DNA of 64,000 nt, taken from Sphingomonas sp. TDK1 (GTDB lineage Bacteria > Pseudomonadota > Alphaproteobacteria > Sphingomonadales > Sphingomonadaceae). Position 1 is the stretch's first letter. Every line of letters starts with the position of its first letter. The notes beneath the pieces are model-generated. The model had not been told where the DNA came from. It was given only the letters and a program-made list of their open reading frames with translations, and made no database searches. Positions 1 to 8,656 of this stretch are shown one piece after another. The stretch covers positions 215,021 to 279,020 of the forward strand of contig NZ_LXVY01000027.1 of NCBI RefSeq assembly GCF_001650735.1, given 5' to 3'. The translations under genes and the position numbers were made by a program.

Positions 1-322
1 CATAGGTTTCCTTGCGGCCGGGATGGCCATGGCCCTGCATCCGCTCGCCGGTGAACAGATAGAGCGCGGCGCGCTCCAGCTTGGTAGACGCCGAGAAGGC
101 GCGGCCCTTGGCTTCGTCCTCTGCGGCGAGCCCGATCAGCTTGTCGGCCATCGCGACCCACTGCGCCATGAACTGCGGCGTGCCGGCATCCGCGCCGCTC
201 GCCGCCGCATCCTTGATCGGCTGGCACATGTCGACCAGCTCGCCGATCTGCCCGCCGCTCTCCATCGCGATCGCGACCGACAGGTTCCAGATATAGTTCG
301 GGAAATATTCGAACAGCGCCAC
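1..322 (-). CDS. alpha/beta hydrolase, copy 1 (partial, 5' part only)
   Basis: The gene starts with GTG at 322 and runs off the left edge, so only about 107 N-terminal residues are visible. They are almost identical to the start of the complete hydrolase at 14328-15485, at both DNA and protein level, with only a handful of base differences by eye. The family (FrsA / 2,6-dihydroxypseudooxynicotine hydrolase type) is therefore read from the second copy; the catalytic Ser, Asp and His lie outside the window. It follows the dioxygenase gene with almost no gap and would be the last visible gene of the operon that begins with the receptor at 4797. Inferred role: hydrolysis of a ring-cleavage product. 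Confidence 0.85.
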   Translation of the reverse strand, partial: MALFEYFPNYIWNLSVAIAMESGGQIGELVDMCQPIKDAAASGADAGTPQFMAQWVAMADKLIGLAAEDEAKGRAFSASTKLERAALYLFTGERMQGHGHPGRKETY

Positions 323-325
323 CGC

Positions 326-1228
326 TCAGGCCTCCACCGCCACGAACAGACCGGGATTGGGCGCGGGGTGCGGCAGCGTCTGCGGGCCGCCGGTGCCGAT
401 GCCCCACTGGTCCATGACCAGCGGCGCGGGCGTGTAGACCTGGTGCTGGTGCGCGTCGAAATCGACCTCCTCCAGCTCCGACGTGTATTCCGCAACGAAG
501 CCGCTTGGCGTCACGAAATAGCTGAAGGTGTTGTTGCCGGCGGTGTGGCGGCCGGGACCCCAGCCGATATTGATGCCGTTGAGCTTCAGCCGGTGCGCGC
601 CCCGCATCATCCCGTCGATCCCCTCCATGTCATAGGCGACATGGTTGAGGCAGGCGGGGCCGGGCAGCAGCGCGATGCGGTGGTGCGCCGAGTTGCAGCG
701 CAGGAAGCACATGAAGTCGCCCAGCCAGTCGGACACCTTGAAGCCGAGCACCTCGGTGAAGAATCGCACTGCCGCCTGGTGGTCCGGCGAGTGCAGCACG
801 ATGTGGCTGATCTTGACCGGCACGCCGTCCCAGCGGGCGATCTCGCGGCGCTGGCCGCGCGCGACATCGCTGGAGACTTCGAACAGCAGTCCGTCGGGCG
901 AGAAGAACCGGAAGCCATAGCCGCCGCCGGGGCTGGTCAGCTCGGCCGGCGCCCGTGCAATCGTGCAGCCGGCCTCTGTCACCCGCGCGTGCAGCGCATC
1001 GACATCGCCGCGGCTGTCTGCCGACAAGGCGATCACGTCGATCCGGTTCTCCTCGGCGGGGCGGAGGCGGACGACGTGATGCTCGTCATGCCCCTGGGCC
1101 TTGAACCAGGCGAGGCCATCGTCGCTCGGCACGGGCTCCAGGCCCCATATCTCTTCGTAAAAGCGTCTTTCGGCGTCGAAGTCGGTGACGGCATAGCCGA
1201 CATAGCGGATCTCGGTAACGCGGGTCAT
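326..1228 (-). CDS. VOC-family type I extradiol dioxygenase, copy 1
   Basis: This 300-residue protein has two tandem VOC (glyoxalase/bleomycin-resistance fold) modules, roughly residues 5-120 and 138-255, the layout of type I extradiol ring-cleavage dioxygenases. His142 (SHIVLH), His196 (LNHVAYD) and Glu247 (VAEYTSE) occupy the positions of the Fe(II) 2-His-1-Glu ligands of BphC-like enzymes. Expected role: meta-cleavage of a catechol- or pyrogallol-type ring made by the neighbouring hydroxylase. It sits between hydroxylase and hydrolase genes, matching a hydroxylate, cleave, hydrolyse order. An AGGA lies 8 nt before the ATG. A near-identical C-terminal half occurs in the copy at 15489-16391, while the N-terminal halves differ more. 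The substrate is not readable from sequence. Confidence 0.88.
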   Translation of the reverse strand: MTRVTEIRYVGYAVTDFDAERRFYEEIWGLEPVPSDDGLAWFKAQGHDEHHVVRLRPAEENRIDVIALSADSRGDVDALHARVTEAGCTIARAPAELTSPGGGYGFRFFSPDGLLFEVSSDVARGQRREIARWDGVPVKISHIVLHSPDHQAAVRFFTEVLGFKVSDWLGDFMCFLRCNSAHHRIALLPGPACLNHVAYDMEGIDGMMRGAHRLKLNGINIGWGPGRHTAGNNTFSYFVTPSGFVAEYTSELEEVDFDAHQHQVYTPAPLVMDQWGIGTGGPQTLPHPAPNPGLFVAVEA

Positions 1229-1249
1229 GATGGTCTTCCTGCGGAGGGG

Positions 1250-2365
1250 TCAGATGGGTTGGGCGGTGACGGCAAACATCTCGGCCGTCGCCTTGGCATT
1301 ATCGACCGGCGGGCCCTTGCCGAGCTGGCCATGGCAGATCGCCAGGCTCTGGCGGACGATATAGGTGCAGCGATCGAAGCGGCGGGCACGATAGGCGGTG
1401 AAGGCGTCGTCCACCGTCTCGCCCTTGGCGAGTTCCTCCGCGAGCACGATGCTGTCCTCGATCGCCATCCCGGCGCCCTGGCCGAGATGGGGGGTGGTCG
1501 CGTGCACGGCATCGCCGAGCAGCACGACGCGGCCACGATGCCATGCTCCCTCAACCAGCATGCCTTCGAGGGGGCGATAGACCACGCCGTCATCGTCTAC
1601 GATCTGCGCCGCCAGGTCGCGGATCGCCGGCGCACAGCCGGCGAGCTTGCCGCGCATCGTCGCGGCCAGCCCTACGCGCGGATAGCGCGGATTGTCCGGC
1701 TCCGGCGTCGTTACATACATGTACATCAAGGTGTCGCTGATCGGCACGAAGCCGACGCCGGTCGGCCCGTTATAGACGTGTAGCGCATCGAGGTCGGGGA
1801 AACGGGGGAAGTTGTAGCGCCACACCGCCTGCCCGGTGAAGTGCGGGCGTTCGGCATCCGGGAACAGGGCCGCCCGAGTCTGCGAATAGACGCCATCGGC
1901 CCCGATCACGACATCGTAGATCCCGCTGCTGCCGTCCGAGAAGGTGACCGCCACCTGCTCGCCATCGTCGACGATCGTCTCGGCGGTGATGCCCAAGCGC
2001 ACCTCGGCCCCCAACGCGATCGTGCGGTCGCCCAGCACCTTGTGGAGTGCCGGCCGGCCGATGCCGACATTGGCGGGATAGCCCTCGAGCAGGCGCGGTG
2101 CGGGCACCCGGGCAAGCTTGACCCCGTCCGGATGGAAGATCTCCACCGCGTCGAACCCGACACCCGCGCCAAGATAGTCGTCGAGCAGGTCGAGCGCCTT
2201 CATCGCGCGCAGCACATTGGCCTGCTGGATGATGCCGACACCGTACACCGACCAGTCGGGATCGCGCTCGATCACCTCGACCGCGAAGCCCTTCTGGCGG
2301 AGCGCAATGGCGGCGGTAAGCCCACCGATGCCGCCGCCAATGACGAGGATCTTGAGAGACTGCAT
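1250..2365 (-). CDS. FAD-dependent aromatic hydroxylase, copy 1
   Basis: This 371-residue class A flavoprotein monooxygenase (p-hydroxybenzoate hydroxylase fold) shows the three family motifs: GGGIGG near residue 11, a DG motif in VVIGADGVYSQTR near 160, and a GD motif in VLLGDAVHATTPHLGQGAGMA near 290. Such enzymes use FAD and NAD(P)H to hydroxylate phenolic rings. Placed directly before an extradiol dioxygenase, it likely prepares the ring for cleavage. The same FAD hydroxylase plus extradiol dioxygenase pairing is known for naringenin breakdown (FdeE/FdeC in Herbaspirillum). A GAGGA lies 8 nt before the ATG. It begins 11 bp after the receptor stop codon, so the two are probably cotranscribed. 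A diverged paralogue is at 16402-17517. Confidence 0.88.
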   Translation of the reverse strand: MQSLKILVIGGGIGGLTAAIALRQKGFAVEVIERDPDWSVYGVGIIQQANVLRAMKALDLLDDYLGAGVGFDAVEIFHPDGVKLARVPAPRLLEGYPANVGIGRPALHKVLGDRTIALGAEVRLGITAETIVDDGEQVAVTFSDGSSGIYDVVIGADGVYSQTRAALFPDAERPHFTGQAVWRYNFPRFPDLDALHVYNGPTGVGFVPISDTLMYMYVTTPEPDNPRYPRVGLAATMRGKLAGCAPAIRDLAAQIVDDDGVVYRPLEGMLVEGAWHRGRVVLLGDAVHATTPHLGQGAGMAIEDSIVLAEELAKGETVDDAFTAYRARRFDRCTYIVRQSLAICHGQLGKGPPVDNAKATAEMFAVTAQPI

Positions 2366-2376
2366 GCCGGTGTTCC

Positions 2377-4797
2377 TCAGAATTTCGATGTAACCCGCAC
2401 GCCATAGGTCCGCGGCGGCGAATAGACGGCGAGGGCGGCCGAGCCCACGCTGTAGATCTGCGCGCTCGCCTGATAGCGTTCGTCCTCGATATTGCGGACG
2501 AAGGCCGCAATCGACCAGCGGTCGTCGGCCGAGCCGAAGGCGATCTGGGCGTTGCTAACCCAGGTCGCGCCAACCAGCTGGTTGGGCATATATTCGAAAC
2601 CCACCACCCGGCTGGAGCGATATTGGGTGTCGGCCGATAGCACTGCCTTATAGTCTCCCAGCGGTACGGTCTGCTGCGCGCCGAGGTTCATCGTCCATTT
2701 GGGCGAAAGATAGGCGGCCCGGCCCGAGCAATTGATGTCGTAGGTTCCCGGCGTCGCGCTGGGACGATAGGGACAGCCTGTCACCGGCGGCGTCGCACCG
2801 ATCGGCTCGCGATAGACGAAGCTGTCATATTTTGCGTCGAGATACTGCACGTTCGCACTGAGCAGCGTCGTCCGCGTGGCGAGCAACTGGGCCTCTACCT
2901 CGACACCCTTGTTGGTCGACTTGCCGACATTCTCGGTGAACTGGCCCTGGTTGCCGTTCTTGTCGATACCGGTGTGGTTGACCTGCTGGTTGCGATACTT
3001 CCACAGGAACGCCTCGACGTTCAGCTGCAGCCGGTTGTCGAAGAACCGGTTCTTCATGCCGACAGTGTAGGCATCGATATATTCTGGCTGGAACGTCTCA
3101 TATCCAGCCGACAGCGCAAAGCCGCCCGAGCGATAGCCCGTCTCGTAACTGGCATAGAGCAACGAGTGCGGGCCGAGGTCGAACTCGGCACCCAGGTGAT
3201 AGGTGAGGCGATCGTTCGACAGCGTGGTGTTGACCGGCGTCACCGCGTGGATCAGCAGCGCACCGGTCGCGCCGATCGGCCGCGCCTGGTTGTCCGGCAC
3301 GCTCGGATAGATCGAAGTGGGCAGGTCCTGATAGCGGCCGGCCGAAGGCAGCAGCGGCGCGCCGGGGCAGCTCGGCCGGCCCTGCACGACGACGGTGCAA
3401 CGGACGAGGAAGACGTCGGCGCGGCCGTTGAAGTCCTTGTCATCCTTGGTGTAGCGCAGGCCGCCGATCAGACGAAGGCGATCGCTCAAATTGGCGGTGA
3501 GCCGCCCGAACCCGGCATAGGACTTGGTGCCCGAGGTGAACTGCTGATAGGCATTCAGCGCCTGCTGGGCGTACAGATAGGTTGCGGCGACGGACTCGTC
3601 GAAATAATAGGCGCCGAGCATATAGTCGAAGATGCCGATGCGATTGCCGGCGAAGCGCACTTCCAGGCTCTTCTGCTCGTCGGTCTCCGCCACATCGCCG
3701 TAGAAGGCCGGCACCGCAAAGCGATTGTCGAGCTTGGAATAGCGCCAGGACGGGATCACGGTCAGCGTGCCGGCGCCGGTACGCAGGCTGATCTCGGCAT
3801 TGGCGCCGTAATAGTTGTTGTCGAGATACGGCTGCACGTCGAGCGGCGCGAGCGTCCGACCGACAAGCCCGCTGAACAGCGTCTGGCGATAGGCCTGGGC
3901 ATCGGCCGAGAACAGCCCGCTGTCCGGCCGGAAGCCGGAGGGAACGAACAGGTTGGTCGTCCCGTTGAACACGATCCGGCCGGAATAGGTCGAGCCCGGA
4001 CCCTTGCCGCCGCTATGCGAGAAATCGCCGCCGACGCGCACGGTGAGGTTCGGCGTCAGCTCGCTGAGCAGCTGGACACGCAGTGCCTGGGTCTTTTCGT
4101 CGCTGGTGCCGTCATCCTGGTAGCCGTCACGGCGTACCACGTTCCCGGCGATGCGTAGCGCGCCATGCTCGCCCATCGCGACGTTCACCGCTCCCTGGAC
4201 GTTAACGGCGTCGTAATTGCCGTAGCTGGCCGTGACGAAGCCGCTATTCTCCCCGATCCTGGGGCGGGTCGGCAGCACGTTGATCGCGCCGGCGGTGGCG
4301 TTGCGGCCGTAGAGGGTCCCCTGCGGCCCCTTGAGTACTTCCACCCGTTCGAGATCATAGAAGATCCCCGAGGTGGACGTCGCACGGCCAAGGTACACAC
4401 CGTCGTAATTGAAGGCGACTGCCGGGTCGCTATAGCCGTTGACAGTAAAGTTGCCGACGCCGCGCAGGAAGAAGGTGGTGTTGGCGCCGCCCTGCGGTTG
4501 CGGGCTCAGCGACGGAACCGAGGTGCCCAGCTCGTTCGAGCTGGTGAGGCCGCGGCTGACCAGCTGATCGCCGGTGACCACAGCGACCGGAATGCCCGCG
4601 CGCTGCAGATTTTCGGCCTTGCGCTGCGCGGTGACGATGATTTCCTGCAGCCCCTGCTGGTCTGCGGCGCTGCCCGCTTGCTGCTGCGTCTCTCCGACTG
4701 CCTGCGCCTCGCTCTGCGCGCGCGCCTGCGTGGCGAAGCCTGCGATCGTGAGCGCCAGTATCGAACTGGTCCGCCTCCATGCCCGGTTCACATCCAT
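2377..4797 (-). CDS. TonB-dependent outer-membrane receptor 1
   Basis: The mature protein starts after an N-terminal signal (WRRTSSILALTIAGFATQARA). It carries a TonB-box-like EIIVTAQR, a plug domain with the typical VEVLKGPQGTLYGRNATAGAINV segment, and a long beta barrel ending in Phe (VRVTSKF). It would import a bulky substrate, probably a glycosylated or aromatic compound given the operon behind it. The frame is open further upstream to 4857, but the signal peptide supports a start at ATG 4797 or GTG 4791. AGGAG sits 8 nt before the GTG but only 1 nt before the ATG, so the GTG may be the true start. It is divergent from the LysR gene at 4906, so that regulator may control it. Confidence 0.9.
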   Translation of the reverse strand: MDVNRAWRRTSSILALTIAGFATQARAQSEAQAVGETQQQAGSAADQQGLQEIIVTAQRKAENLQRAGIPVAVVTGDQLVSRGLTSSNELGTSVPSLSPQPQGGANTTFFLRGVGNFTVNGYSDPAVAFNYDGVYLGRATSTSGIFYDLERVEVLKGPQGTLYGRNATAGAINVLPTRPRIGENSGFVTASYGNYDAVNVQGAVNVAMGEHGALRIAGNVVRRDGYQDDGTSDEKTQALRVQLLSELTPNLTVRVGGDFSHSGGKGPGSTYSGRIVFNGTTNLFVPSGFRPDSGLFSADAQAYRQTLFSGLVGRTLAPLDVQPYLDNNYYGANAEISLRTGAGTLTVIPSWRYSKLDNRFAVPAFYGDVAETDEQKSLEVRFAGNRIGIFDYMLGAYYFDESVAATYLYAQQALNAYQQFTSGTKSYAGFGRLTANLSDRLRLIGGLRYTKDDKDFNGRADVFLVRCTVVVQGRPSCPGAPLLPSAGRYQDLPTSIYPSVPDNQARPIGATGALLIHAVTPVNTTLSNDRLTYHLGAEFDLGPHSLLYASYETGYRSGGFALSAGYETFQPEYIDAYTVGMKNRFFDNRLQLNVEAFLWKYRNQQVNHTGIDKNGNQGQFTENVGKSTNKGVEVEAQLLATRTTLLSANVQYLDAKYDSFVYREPIGATPPVTGCPYRPSATPGTYDINCSGRAAYLSPKWTMNLGAQQTVPLGDYKAVLSADTQYRSSRVVGFEYMPNQLVGATWVSNAQIAFGSADDRWSIAAFVRNIEDERYQASAQIYSVGSAALAVYSPPRTYGVRVTSKF

Positions 4798-4884
4798 TCT
4801 CCTGATGTGCGGATCTTTGAGCGTCCGCTGCGGGGAAAAATGGGACGCCTTTGACATTAATCAAAATTCTAATATTTTATGCTT

Positions 4885-4899
4885 ATCCAATCATAGGAT
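4885..4899. promoter_or_regulatory. LysR-type operator candidate between receptor 1 and lysR 1
   Basis: ATCC-N7-GGAT is a perfect dyad containing the T-N11-A pattern of LysR boxes. It lies just before the lysR start at 4906, in an AT-rich stretch (about 4855-4905) that contrasts with the GC-rich surroundings. The intergenic region is only about 110 bp and serves two divergent genes, so one site could control both. Confidence 0.45.
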
Positions 4900-4905
4900 T
4901 GATGC

Positions 4906-5817
4906 ATGCGGCTGGATCGCTTCGACCTCAACCTCCTCGTCGCCTTCCATACGCTGATGGAGGAACGCAGCGTCACTCGGGCGGCGGAGCGGCTCCACCT
5001 CACCCAGCCGGCAATGAGCGCGGCGTTGCGGCGGCTACGCGACTCGTTCAACGATCCGCTGCTGGTCGCAAATGGCAAGCAGATGGTGCCAAGCCCCCAT
5101 GCGCAGGAACTCGCACCGCGCGTTGCGGAGATTGTCGCAACCGCGCAGGCGCTGATCTCCAGTTCCACATTGTTTGATCCGCGCACCTCGCGGCGGAGCT
5201 TCCGGATCGCGGCCTCGGACTATGTAACCTCGATCGCCGTCCAGCCGCTGCTCGCCGAAATGGCGGTGCAGGCGCCCGGCATTCGCTGTTCGGTGATCCC
5301 GCCCCATCCCGGCGCGACCGAGCAGATGGAACGCGGTGAGGTAGATTGCATCATCTCGCCGGAGCAGTTCCAGGCGCACGGGCACCCGACGGAACTGCTG
5401 TTCGAGGAGGAGCATGTTCTGCTCGGCTGGTCGGAGAACCCGTTGTTCGGCAAGCCGATCACGGAGGCCGAGTATCAAGCGGCCGGCCATGTGGTGGTGG
5501 AGCTCTCTAATACCCCGGCCTTTGTCGAGCAGTTCGTTCGCGCCCGCGGCGACACCCGGCGGATCGAGGTGACCGTGACCTCGTTCACCCTGGTGCCGTG
5601 GCTGCTGCCGGGCACGCAGCGCATCGCGCTGGTACATGCCCGGCTCGCACGCCTGTTCATGGACAAGCTCCCGCTTGCGATGGCCCCCCCGCCATTCCCG
5701 CTGCCAAAGATGCACGAGATGATCCAGTTCAGCCGCGCGCGGGCCAGCGATCGTGGACTGATTTGGTTGCGCGAACGACTCCGGCACCACGCCGGTGCGA
5801 CAGACGCGGGCGAATAG
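4906..5817 (+). CDS. LysR-family transcriptional regulator 1
   Basis: A 303-residue protein with the LysR winged helix-turn-helix in residues 1-60 (FDLNLLVAFHTLMEERSVTRAAERLHLTQPAMSAALRRLR), followed by a type 2 periplasmic-binding-like inducer domain (about 90-295). Length is normal for the family. It is transcribed divergently from the TonB receptor/hydroxylase/dioxygenase operon, the usual arrangement for a LysR activator that senses a pathway metabolite. It resembles the regulator at 23459 (shared DLNLL start, QPAMSAAL recognition helix and FTxVPWLL segment), so the two may answer related aromatic ligands. The ligand itself cannot be read. Confidence 0.93.
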   Translation: MRLDRFDLNLLVAFHTLMEERSVTRAAERLHLTQPAMSAALRRLRDSFNDPLLVANGKQMVPSPHAQELAPRVAEIVATAQALISSSTLFDPRTSRRSFRIAASDYVTSIAVQPLLAEMAVQAPGIRCSVIPPHPGATEQMERGEVDCIISPEQFQAHGHPTELLFEEEHVLLGWSENPLFGKPITEAEYQAAGHVVVELSNTPAFVEQFVRARGDTRRIEVTVTSFTLVPWLLPGTQRIALVHARLARLFMDKLPLAMAPPPFPLPKMHEMIQFSRARASDRGLIWLRERLRHHAGATDAGE

Positions 5818-6154
5818 GCCTCCGCATGTCTACGCCGCTGCGCGTTGTGACCTGTTCCATGCCTCGTCCGCAGGGGGAAGCGCCTGCCCTGTCGCGAAAA
5901 TAGCCCCGGTCAGAACGACAGCTGATGATCGCGCGGTATAGTTCACGGTGGCGATCAAACCGCTACCATGCGGAATGCAAACATGGGGATCGGGGCACGG
6001 AACCTAGATCGAATAAGTGGGTTTCGGGCGTTCGTGCATCCGCAAAATGAGTATTGCCCCGACATCTTCTAAAATATTTTAGCAGACGGATTGCACGCGC
6101 TCCTATAATCATACTGTCGGCACCGTGCCGAAGAACAAGGAACAGGGACGCAAA
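5818..6154. other. Intergenic region upstream of mucR
   Basis: About 340 bases without a convincing gene. The left part shows nothing clear. The right part becomes AT-rich and holds a 14-bp palindrome and a TATAAT -10 candidate, annotated separately. Confidence 0.6.
6069..6109 (+). promoter_or_regulatory. mucR promoter with palindromic AT-rich site
   Basis: CTAAAATATTTTAG at 6069-6082 is a perfect 14-bp palindrome, followed by TATAAT at 6104-6109, about 45 bp before the mucR ATG. Ros/MucR proteins bind AT-rich sites and often repress their own genes, so this may be an autoregulatory operator overlapping the -35 zone. The -35 hexamer itself is poor. Confidence 0.4.
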
Positions 6155-6664
6155 ATGTCTGAGCAGAGCAATACCGATCCCGTTGAACTCGCAAGCGACC
6201 TCACCATTGCCTGGTTATCAAACCCGAACAATCGCGCGACAATGGACGATGTCTCCACGTTTCTGCGGAAGATGCATGCAGATGTGATTCAGCTTTCCGG
6301 TGGCACCGTCACCGCAGAAGTTGCGAGCGAAGAAGCGGCGTCGGAAGAGTTCACGCCGGCCGTCTCGGTACGCAAATCGCTGGCTTCAAAGGACCACATC
6401 ATCTCGCTGATCGATGGCAAGCCGTACCGGACGCTGCGCCGGCATCTGAGCACGCACGGCCTGACGCCCGAGGAATATCGCGCGCGCTATAATCTGAAGG
6501 CCGATTATCCGATGGTGGCACCGACCTATTCGGAACAGCGCCGCGCGATGGCGCACAAGATTGGTCTGGGTGCCAAGGGTCGGGCAGCGCGCAACGCACC
6601 CGCCGAAGCCCCCGCCCCCAAGCCTGCTCGCAAGCCGCGCGTGAAAGCCGACCCGATCGCCTGA
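6155..6664 (+). CDS. MucR/Ros-family transcriptional regulator
   Basis: About 169 residues from the ATG at 6155 (GGGA 6 nt upstream); an in-frame GTG at 6125 lacks such a site. The N-terminal helix block (residues 8-45) is the MucR oligomerisation region. The DNA-binding part (about 70-140) has DGKPYRTLRRHLSTHGLTPEEYR followed by DYPMVAP, both family hallmarks. The zinc-finger ligands are altered: where Ros has Cys-x2-Cys-x9-His this protein has Ser84-x2-Asp87-x9-His97-x3-His101. Ros/MucR homologues without a full zinc site are known. MucR proteins are global H-NS-like regulators, so this gene need not be specific to the catabolic locus. The tail is rich in Ala, Pro and Lys. Confidence 0.92.
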   Translation: MSEQSNTDPVELASDLTIAWLSNPNNRATMDDVSTFLRKMHADVIQLSGGTVTAEVASEEAASEEFTPAVSVRKSLASKDHIISLIDGKPYRTLRRHLSTHGLTPEEYRARYNLKADYPMVAPTYSEQRRAMAHKIGLGAKGRAARNAPAEAPAPKPARKPRVKADPIA

Positions 6665-6674
6665 GTTCGGGCGC

Positions 6675-6699
6675 GCGCCGAGGCTCCGGGCCTCGGCGC
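6675..6699 (+). terminator. Hairpin downstream of mucR
   Basis: GCGCCGAGGC and GCCTCGGCGC form a 10-bp perfect stem with a 5-nt loop, starting 10 nt after the mucR stop codon. There is no following T-run, so intrinsic termination is likely but not certain. Confidence 0.55.
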
Positions 6700-6966
6700 A
6701 TCACGATCATGCGGCAGCAGCCCGCTCCCGCGCGTCGACGGTTCTCATCAGATCACCTGCACCCCACCGTCCGCACCATCTGTGAGGGCGGAGATCGGGA
6801 TGCTGCGCCCCAGCGGCGGGACATCTCCTCGCCGCCCCCCGTCCAGGGTCGAATGCCATCGTCGCTTGCCTGCCTGCATCGGCAGCGACCTTGACTCTCC
6901 GCCACCCTACTCACGGAAGAATTTTTAACGGAGATCCCGATCCTCGCGGACGGTCATCCCAATATC
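6700..6966. other. Intergenic gap between mucR and the GH43 gene
   Basis: The two flanking genes converge here. Apart from the mucR hairpin just upstream I see no gene, repeat or RNA in this stretch; the short open frames lack recognisable similarity and a plausible start. Confidence 0.5.
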
Positions 6967-8613
6967 TTACAAGGCTCTGTAGCGAAACTGCCGGAAGACA
7001 ACCTCACCGTCCCCAGAGGCGAACAAGGCAGGCCGCAGACTAAAGAGGTCATCGATGGTGTTGGCCGTATAGCCTTCGACCTGGCTCCGTACCTCGTGCC
7101 GAGTCCAGTTCTTGCCGTCGACGCCATAGTAGAGGGTCACGATCTGGTGATCATTGACAATCCGCAGATGCATCTTGCGTGCCTGCGGTGCAGGCTCCTG
7201 CCAATAGGATGCCTTGCCCCCTCGGTAGCTGACCATCCGGCTGCCATCGATCCCCATACCCAGGAAGAGCCGGTTGTTGAAGAAGAGCAGCAGACCGCCC
7301 TCGCTTGCCCCCCGCAGTTCCAGCGCCACGCTGACCTCGAACGCCCGGTCACCCACCTGTTGCGTCAGCACCGATCCGTCCTGCGGCCCCTTGCCTTGCG
7401 CTTTCAGGATGAGCGCGCCGGGCTCGAACCGCAGCCGATCGGGTGCGCCCGGCGCGCTCGCATAGAGGCTCCAGAGGCGCCCCATGTCTGCCTTCGCGAA
7501 GTCGGAGGAGCGGGCGATGCCATGCGGCACCGCGGTTCCGCCGGGTTTGCGCAGCGGCTGCGACAGGTCCCCGCCGGTAGCGCGGAACCAGCCGTCCGCG
7601 GTCCATTCGATCGGTTCGAGCAAGGTCTGGCGGCCCAGCGTCAGATAGCCTTTCTCGAAGCCGTGATAGACCATGAACCAGCGCCCGTCCGGTCCCTCGA
7701 CACAGCTGGCGTGTCCGCGCGACCACCAGCGCTCGGCCTCGGAGCGGGTGCGGACGATCGGGTTGTGCGGGCAACTCTCCCACGGCCCGTGGATGGATCT
7801 GGCGCGCGCCGCGACCACCATGTGCCCGGTGGCGGGGCCGGCGGTGCCACCCACGGCGTTGACCAGGTAGAAATAGTCCCCGCGGCGGAAGAGCTTGGGC
7901 CCTTCCGGCGAATAGGCCTCGGTGATCCAGTCGTCCGGATAGCGCCAGGCGGTGTAGGCGTCCTCGATCGGCCCGGCCGTGGAAAGGCCGTCCGGCGAGA
8001 GCCGCACGCGCTTCCCGCCGTTGAAGAACAGGTAGCGATGCCCGTCCTCACCGACCACATGGCCGGGGTCGATCAGCCCGCCGATCCCCATGTCGATCGG
8101 CGCGCTCCACGGCCCCGCCATCGAGGCGGCATGGATAACGAAGATATTGGCGAAGCTCTTGAGATCCTTCGACCAGGGCGCCCGCATGAACGGGATGTAG
8201 ATGTAATAGCGGCCGTCATGCTTGGCGATGTCGACGGCAAAGCCCGTGCCGAGGGGCTTGGCGAGCGCCGGGGCGAGCGGGCGCCAGTTCACCAGATCGC
8301 GGGAATGCCAGATCAGCAATCCCGGCGCGGAATCGAACGACGAGTGCGTGAGGTAATAGTCGTCGCCGTCCTTCAGGACGGACGGGTCCGGATAGTCGCC
8401 CGAAAGCACGGGGTTGAGATAGCGCCCATCGCCCAGATCGGCCTTGCGCTGCCCTTCGATGCCCCGTGCCCATTGCGCGACCGGCTGTCCGCACGCTTCC
8501 TCCCGCGCCGGCCCGGCGCCCGATGCGCGCGGGGCGTCCTGCGCATGGGCTCCCACGCCCCCCAGGACCATGGAGAGAGCGGACGCCTTCAGAAGATCGC
8601 GGCGACTGTTCAT
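6967..8613 (-). CDS. Exported glycoside hydrolase family 43 protein
   Basis: The start at 8613 gives a twin-arginine signal (MNSRRDLLKASALSMVLGGVGAHA) with GGAG 6 nt upstream; the open frame extends further but without a signal. A five-bladed propeller GH43 domain (about 65-400) contains the expected triad: general base Asp76 (DYPDPS), Asp182 (LIDPGH) and acid Glu237 (SPEGPK). A C-terminal region of about 150 residues looks like the beta-sandwich module found in many GH43 xylosidases and arabinofuranosidases. It would release xylose or arabinose from glycosides in the periplasm. It is the last gene of the receptor-esterase-GH1-GH43 series, 43 bp after GH1. Confidence 0.9.
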   Translation of the reverse strand: MNSRRDLLKASALSMVLGGVGAHAQDAPRASGAGPAREEACGQPVAQWARGIEGQRKADLGDGRYLNPVLSGDYPDPSVLKDGDDYYLTHSSFDSAPGLLIWHSRDLVNWRPLAPALAKPLGTGFAVDIAKHDGRYYIYIPFMRAPWSKDLKSFANIFVIHAASMAGPWSAPIDMGIGGLIDPGHVVGEDGHRYLFFNGGKRVRLSPDGLSTAGPIEDAYTAWRYPDDWITEAYSPEGPKLFRRGDYFYLVNAVGGTAGPATGHMVVAARARSIHGPWESCPHNPIVRTRSEAERWWSRGHASCVEGPDGRWFMVYHGFEKGYLTLGRQTLLEPIEWTADGWFRATGGDLSQPLRKPGGTAVPHGIARSSDFAKADMGRLWSLYASAPGAPDRLRFEPGALILKAQGKGPQDGSVLTQQVGDRAFEVSVALELRGASEGGLLLFFNNRLFLGMGIDGSRMVSYRGGKASYWQEPAPQARKMHLRIVNDHQIVTLYYGVDGKNWTRHEVRSQVEGYTANTIDDLFSLRPALFASGDGEVVFRQFRYRAL

Positions 8614-8656
8614 GCCTGGCTCCGGAATAAGACACGGGGGTTGGGAGGTCAGCCGC

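Noticed and set aside
23..1783. Long plus-strand frame covering the hydrolase, dioxygenase and hydroxylase genes (and its twin at 14337-16421)
   Set aside because: Antisense shadow of well-recognised minus-strand genes; it recurs only because the block is duplicated.
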